64,000 bases of DNA from Limibacter armeniacum (GTDB lineage Bacteria > Bacteroidota > Bacteroidia > Cytophagales > Flammeovirgaceae), in NCBI RefSeq assembly GCF_036880985.1, contig NZ_JBAJNO010000008.1, positions 62,001-126,000 on the forward strand. Direction: 5' to 3'. The notes beneath the pieces are model-generated. The model ran no database searches and was not told the origin of the DNA. It saw only the letters and a program-made list of their open reading frames with translations. The position numbers and the translations under genes were made by a program. Positions 59,684 to 64,000 of this stretch are shown one piece after another. Each line of letters opens with the position of its first letter. The first letter of the stretch is position 1.

Positions 59684-61180
59684 TTACTTTATCTGGTAAA
59701 TTGAAAATTGGGAGTCCTTATAAATTAGGTTCATAAAACCACAGGTACTTATTGACTTATCTGAGAGCAGGTGTGTGACCCCATATTTCTGACATAAGTA
59801 TCGCAAAGAATCGCACTCAAACCCTTTATTGTAGATTTTCTTGATGATCTCAATTCTATTGTACCATTCAATTACTTCTGAATCCTTATAAGGGTGCGAT
59901 TTGAAATCAGAAAATATAGGAGTTAAAGTCTTTATTCTGAAATCTTCATATGCTATAGGTACTAGGTAAAGGTCGCCTTTCTTAGAATGTTCTTTTACAA
60001 AAGAATACATCTCAACATTGACCTGTCTTTCTATGTATCGTTGGGTGAATAAATAGAGACTTGCTATGGAAAAAGTAATGAGACTTGCTATGGATAGTTT
60101 TTTAATGGTTGAATAGAACAGTGGGTTAACAGGCAATGTGAGCCTGATAGTTGTTACAACCTTACCCAAGATGATTGCACTGGAAAGCGGAACCAGTAAA
60201 ACAGAAACACGCCACGGAAACAGTAAAGCCCCAAAGTTACTTTGTGTTAGGTACTGAATTGAGGATAGTACCATACTTGTAAAGAACAACATGCTCATAA
60301 TGATAAACAATCTTTTATGCTGTCTGACGATCAATAGGGCAATACTGATCAATACTATTTTCAATACAACTAAATAGCTAAACCATTCCTTGATTTTTGT
60401 ATGGTGTGGAATCCTGATATCAACCAGTATTTCCTGAGCATATTTTGTGAGATCAGGGCTTGTAGGAGAAAATGATAGAAGAATGTAGGTGAGGGTAGGT
60501 ATTACCAAGAGCAATGCCATTAGACCTAATATGATAGATTTTTTGACCTGCTTCTCAGTAAGAAAGTATATTATATATGCCGCAATTATTAAGCCTGCTG
60601 AAAGCAAATATGACGAATGGAAATAAGTTGTTATAGGGACTAATATGGTAGCTGTAAGAATACGGTTGTTTAAAAATTGATAGACAGAAAGAATTAATAA
60701 AACACCAAATACACTCGGCTGAAACATGTTACCAAGTAAATATTGTTTTGCAACACCTTCCCTTGCAAAGACAAATAATGTATAGGAAATGTATTCGGAA
60801 GAAATATCACTGAATGTGATGGTTAATAACAAGAATAGGAAATAGTAGGTTGTACTAAACTTTTTAATGTTAAATACGATACAAATAACCCCAATGGTAC
60901 TGTAAACAAATATGCTTAGTAAAACTATTTGGTGAAAGTACAGAAAGTACTCGTTGAAATAGGTCACCGTAACCTCTACCAAATAGCTAAATAATGGAAA
61001 TGGATCGACCGTATTCGCCAGAAAATCATCAGGTAAATAGCCCAAGCCAGCATTGGCTAATCCATGTAACAAGTAGGTGTTCTGGTTAGAATAATATAAT
61101 GGGAATTGGGGACAGGAGATCGCAAATAAAAGACATAGCAGTATTTCAGTAATTCGTTTAGTAGGGTTAGCTAAATTCAT
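59684..61180 (-). CDS. Polytopic membrane protein (DUF6798-like)
   Basis: From ATG 61180 the protein has 498 residues with 9-11 membrane segments. The conserved region HGLANAGLGYLPDDFLANTVDPFPLFSYL in the first extracytoplasmic loop fits DUF6798-type proteins of glycosyltransferase-like architecture. A soluble C-terminal domain of about 110 residues follows. The loop Asp-Asp and Asp in DPF could be catalytic. Envelope glycan transfer is possible, but substrate and activity are unknown. Confidence 0.65.
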   Translation of the reverse strand: MNLANPTKRITEILLCLLFAISCPQFPLYYSNQNTYLLHGLANAGLGYLPDDFLANTVDPFPLFSYLVEVTVTYFNEYFLYFHQIVLLSIFVYSTIGVICIVFNIKKFSTTYYFLFLLLTITFSDISSEYISYTLFVFAREGVAKQYLLGNMFQPSVFGVLLILSVYQFLNNRILTATILVPITTYFHSSYLLSAGLIIAAYIIYFLTEKQVKKSIILGLMALLLVIPTLTYILLSFSPTSPDLTKYAQEILVDIRIPHHTKIKEWFSYLVVLKIVLISIALLIVRQHKRLFIIMSMLFFTSMVLSSIQYLTQSNFGALLFPWRVSVLLVPLSSAIILGKVVTTIRLTLPVNPLFYSTIKKLSIASLITFSIASLYLFTQRYIERQVNVEMYSFVKEHSKKGDLYLVPIAYEDFRIKTLTPIFSDFKSHPYKDSEVIEWYNRIEIIKKIYNKGFECDSLRYLCQKYGVTHLLSDKSISTCGFMNLIYKDSQFSIYQIK

Positions 61181-61439
61181 ATTTGATAGTATTGTACACA
61201 CAGTCAGACTACAATAGAAAGAATGTCTTTTTGAATATACTCAATCAAATTCTTTTAAGGGTAAGATCCTTTGGAGAAATCTATTTTGTTATCATCTTTC
61301 TCAACTTGAGCTAAGCCTAAATTAACACCATGCTTTTCAAGCTCTTTTTGGAGTCTCATTTTAAGCAGATGTATCATTGAAATCGGAAGTTTTACATGCT
61401 TCAATGATTTATAGGTTCAACTCCTTTGGCGTTGAATAA

Positions 61440-62100
61440 ATGGATTTACTTATACCATAGGCAAAAGCCTACGGCTACTATTATTCAATCCCTTTTGGTT
61501 TTTTTCTCTTACAGCAAATCCTGTTACCGAAGGAAACAAACCATATTAGCTCCGGATAGCCATCTGGCGTTGACAGTGTTCATTATCTCATAACCCTGAA
61601 AGGGTTGAACAAGCTAACATCACCATTGAACGTGAGTTATGTATTTAAATGTCGCTATTTCGCCCTTTTAGGGCTGATTTACATGTCTTTCTTTACGATG
61701 GGTGATACCCATCGCTATTGTATAAGACCTTTTCAGGGCATAAGTCCCGAAGGGACAAAATATATCAGCGATGGACTTTAGTCCATCGTCATATAAATGA
61801 TATTTCAGCTCTGAAAGGGTGGTATAATCCATAGTTCACGTTCATTTAGTCCATCATGATATAATGTGCGTTTTGGATTAGAATTCGCTTTTAAGGCATC
61901 ATGAATGAGATGGATTGAAATCCATCACTATTATTTTTACCCTTTCAGGGTAGATGTCCCGAAGGGACTGAATATATCAGCGATGGCCGTTGCACGCGCG
62001 ATTACCCCGTCGTAATGAAAACCACACTGTTCAGTCCTGAAAGGGTGATATACTTGAAGATAAATCCATAATTCACATTAATATATGAATGGGTTAGAAT
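61440..62100. repeat. Cluster of dispersed palindromic repeats
   Basis: No gene is seen between 61202 and 62130. Two related copies of about 125-145 bp, 61728-61853 and 61938-62080, share CCTTTCAGGG-type ends, TCCCGAAGGGA palindromes and AATATATCAGCGATGG, and end in CTGAAAGGGTG...ATCCATA.TTCAC. A partial third copy precedes (61600-61725: ACCCTGAAAGGGT, GATGGGTGATACCCATC). The units look like REP- or MITE-type intergenic elements. Confidence 0.7.
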
Positions 62101-62130
62101 AGAAAATCTCTATTCCAATTCAATACTTGC

Positions 62131-62439
62131 TTAAACTGTCTCAATCACAGCCAACACATCATTAACTTTTAACCACTCTCCCTCTTGGACTGCCAGCTTG
62201 ACCAGTTGTCCATTATCATAAGATTCCAGTTCCATCACGGCTTTATCAGTTTCTATCTCAGCCAGTACATCACCTGCTTTTACGATGTCACCTTCTTTGA
62301 AATACCATTTCGTGACTTTGGCTTTAGTCATAGACTCGCTCATTTGAGGTAACCTGATGGTTTGTTCACCTTCAGTAATTTCGATAGGAGGTTGTGGTTT
62401 GATCTCTTTGGATGATTTTTTAAAAAGCTTTTTAAACAT
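62131..62439 (-). CDS. Stand-alone lipoyl/biotinyl-domain protein
   Basis: 102 residues. A basic N-terminus (MFKKLFKKSSKE) is followed by one lipoyl domain (IRLPQMSESMTKAKVTKWYFKEGDIVKAGDVLAEIETDKAVMELESYDNGQL). The modified lysine is in ETDKAVMEL. In 2-oxoacid dehydrogenase E2 proteins this domain is fused to a catalytic core; here it stands alone, so it may be a swinging-arm donor or carrier acting with a separate enzyme. No partner gene is next to it. Confidence 0.82.
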   Translation of the reverse strand: MFKKLFKKSSKEIKPQPPIEITEGEQTIRLPQMSESMTKAKVTKWYFKEGDIVKAGDVLAEIETDKAVMELESYDNGQLVKLAVQEGEWLKVNDVLAVIETV

Positions 62440-62944
62440 GCTGTTTATATTTAAATGAAAAAAATAGAGAGGTTACTTTTGAGTAGTAGCCTTGAAAAAT
62501 AATGTTACGCTTTGTCTAATCAAAGGCTTTTGGATGAGAATTACAGATGAAAAATTTCCTCACTAATCCCGAAATCATCTAAAACCTGACTTATTGAAGA
62601 TGCCGCTCCTACGTGGGTGTCCTTGGGTTTGGTGCCATATTATTATTCATTTAGCGCTCAATTCTATCATGACATGCTTAAGCTTTAACAGCTACCTTTT
62701 GTTGGGCTTCAGACTGCATTGTCCAATTTTTTCAGAAAAATCCAATTTCACTTTTCACCTGCCTCGAATTTGTTTTTGAGCTGGTTCAGAGGCTAGTCAT
62801 TTCTTCTTATGGCCAGAGTCACTTCCAATTTGAGATTCAAAAAATTAATTTCCATTTAAACCCTACACGCAATAGAATTCTAGTTGACGATCTGTTATTT
62901 GAAAGTCCATTATTATAAAGGCAGTTACTTTAAATGGATATAAT
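62440..62944. other. Gene-free stretch
   Basis: About 500 bp with no convincing gene, hairpin or repeat visible to me. Confidence 0.5.
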
Positions 62945-63538
62945 ATGAATACACAGAATTGGGAGCTGGAAAACAGGAAGGGGAAGCTTGAAGCACTGGA
63001 CTTGAAAAGGCGAACCATTGAGAACCAACGTGACCGCATCCAGATCCGGATCATGCGGATTGAACTGAAAAGGAAAAAAATCAAGGACCAGTACACCTAC
63101 CTAACCTACCAGCAACAGATGTACCATGCCATGCTGGCAGATAAGTCTGCAGCCCATCGGAGTGGAGAGCTGGCATTTCAGTTGAGAAAGGTAATGCGCC
63201 AGAAGGAGTCGCTGGAAGCTTATCTGGTACAGCATTCCGACCTGCTTTTGATTGAGCTGAAGGCTAAAGAAAAGTCCCTGACAGTGCTGGCTCGTGAGCT
63301 GTCTGCCATTTACGAAAGCCAGTTAGCCGCTATTGAGCAAAAAGAGCAAGAGTTGGCCAATAATAACCCAGGCACTGAACCACTTGCAGAAGAGGCATTG
63401 GAAGTAAAAGAAATCATCCGCCTGTTTGAGCGAACTTTCCTCTTTGCCGACTTTCCCCACTACGCTGAAGAAAAGCACACCTTACCCAACTATGAGCAGA
63501 TGCAACTGAACACGCAGAAACAAAAAGCGGCAAGCTGA
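62945..63538 (+). CDS. Coiled-coil protein, unknown
   Basis: 197 residues, highly charged and almost wholly coiled-coil (NRKGKLEALDLKRRTIENQRDRIQIRIMRIELKRKK, LLIELKAKEKSLTVLARELSAIYESQLAAIEQKEQEL). It has no signal peptide. It is isolated, with no operon partner visible inside the window. Function unknown. Confidence 0.6.
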   Translation: MNTQNWELENRKGKLEALDLKRRTIENQRDRIQIRIMRIELKRKKIKDQYTYLTYQQQMYHAMLADKSAAHRSGELAFQLRKVMRQKESLEAYLVQHSDLLLIELKAKEKSLTVLARELSAIYESQLAAIEQKEQELANNNPGTEPLAEEALEVKEIIRLFERTFLFADFPHYAEEKHTLPNYEQMQLNTQKQKAAS

Positions 63539-64000
63539 TCCAATTATTTTTCCTAAAACCTTACATCAGGTGCAAGGCTGTCGCTTCAGTTTTGTGGGTG
63601 GGAGAGGTGTGCCTTTTTTCTGCTACGCAATGAAAAGTCCTAAGCCGTTAATAAAGAGAAGGAAGTATAGCTGCAAGGTGGATTATCATAAAAATAGAAA
63701 CATTCTATCTGAGACAGACTAGCGATATATTCAAACTTGGCTGGGATTTTCTCAGACGATAGACATTTACATTGATGTGGCAACAAAAAATTTGAACAAA
63801 ATCAAGAATCCGCTAGATTAAAGAAGTTTTTGACACAGTGCGTATATCAACCATGGTGCTTTTACCCCCCCCCTGATTTTACAGGCTATATACCACTGTG
63901 CACTATATACAATTGTTAGGCACAACATTCCAAGAAATAAGAAATTTTTATGAATAGAGGTTCAGAATGGCATAAGTGGAATTTCCATGTTCACACAAAA
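63539..64000. other. Gene-free right edge with C9 tract and dyad
   Basis: No gene is seen in the last 460 bp. A run of nine C (63865-63873) lies between dyad arms CACAGTG (63834-63840) and CACTGTG (63894-63900). The window ends before any further gene appears. Confidence 0.45.

Noticed and set aside
61440-62100. CRISPR array
   Set aside because: Units are long, unevenly spaced and themselves palindromic; no regular spacers and no cas genes.
62594-62779. 61-codon ORF in the gap before the coiled-coil gene
   Set aside because: No recognisable motif, unusual composition for a coding region here, no neighbour linkage.

Overview
The window reads as a chromosomal segment of a marine-type Bacteroidota (probably Cytophagales/Flammeovirga-like). 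Evidence: a giant repeat protein with a type IX secretion (CHU_C/gliding type B) C-terminal signal, Bacteroidota-style lipoprotein boxes, an ArsR/ArsM/ArsC/Acr3 cluster of the Bacteroidota type, promoters of the TAnnTTTG (-7) type, and weak Shine-Dalgarno sequences. The species is not determinable from sequence alone.

Left flank (1-17.3 kb), host DNA: the 3' part of a surface adhesin with about 21 Ig-like repeats, a DUF4382-type lipoprotein, an arsenic operon with two ArsR operator-like dyads, a membrane-bound hydrolase (YdjM/DUF457 type), a sugar nucleotidyltransferase, a secreted M57-like zinc protease, and a 1.0 kb IS5/HARBI-like insertion sequence sitting 24 bp in front of the protease start.

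Centre (17,318-56,471): a 39.15 kb prophage bounded by a perfect 21-bp direct repeat (attL/attR). Its tyrosine integrase lies just inside attL but carries an internal deletion with frame loss, so the phage looks locked in. Next comes about 2 kb of terminator-like hairpins around one small secreted protein, then a probable fibre gene. The morphogenesis genes are split: terminase, P-loop kinase, head and probable tail-tube genes run leftward (24.2-31.0 kb), while portal, connectors, lysis cassette, tape measure and tail tip run rightward (31.9-44.1 kb). The early region (44.1-55.8 kb) runs leftward and holds many small unknown genes, a winged-helix probable initiator, a candidate replication origin (DnaA box and tandem 9-mers), iteron-like repeats inside a membrane-protein gene, and a nucleoid-associated NdpA-like gene. 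A CI-like repressor without a protease domain faces rightward next to attR.

Right flank (56.5-64 kb), host DNA: a nitronate monooxygenase/FabK-like flavoprotein; an RNA-repair pair (ATP-dependent RNA ligase plus HD-polynucleotide kinase) behind a roughly 280-nt structured leader; a polytopic membrane protein; a cluster of dispersed palindromic repeats; a stand-alone lipoyl-domain protein; and a coiled-coil protein.

The most unusual material is RNA-like: the hairpin array with a roughly 288-bp duplicated two-terminator unit, further rightward terminator units placed against the leftward early genes, the multi-hairpin region beside the repressor, and the pseudoknot-capable leader of the RNA-repair operon. 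All function statements rest on reading motifs by eye; no database search was run.
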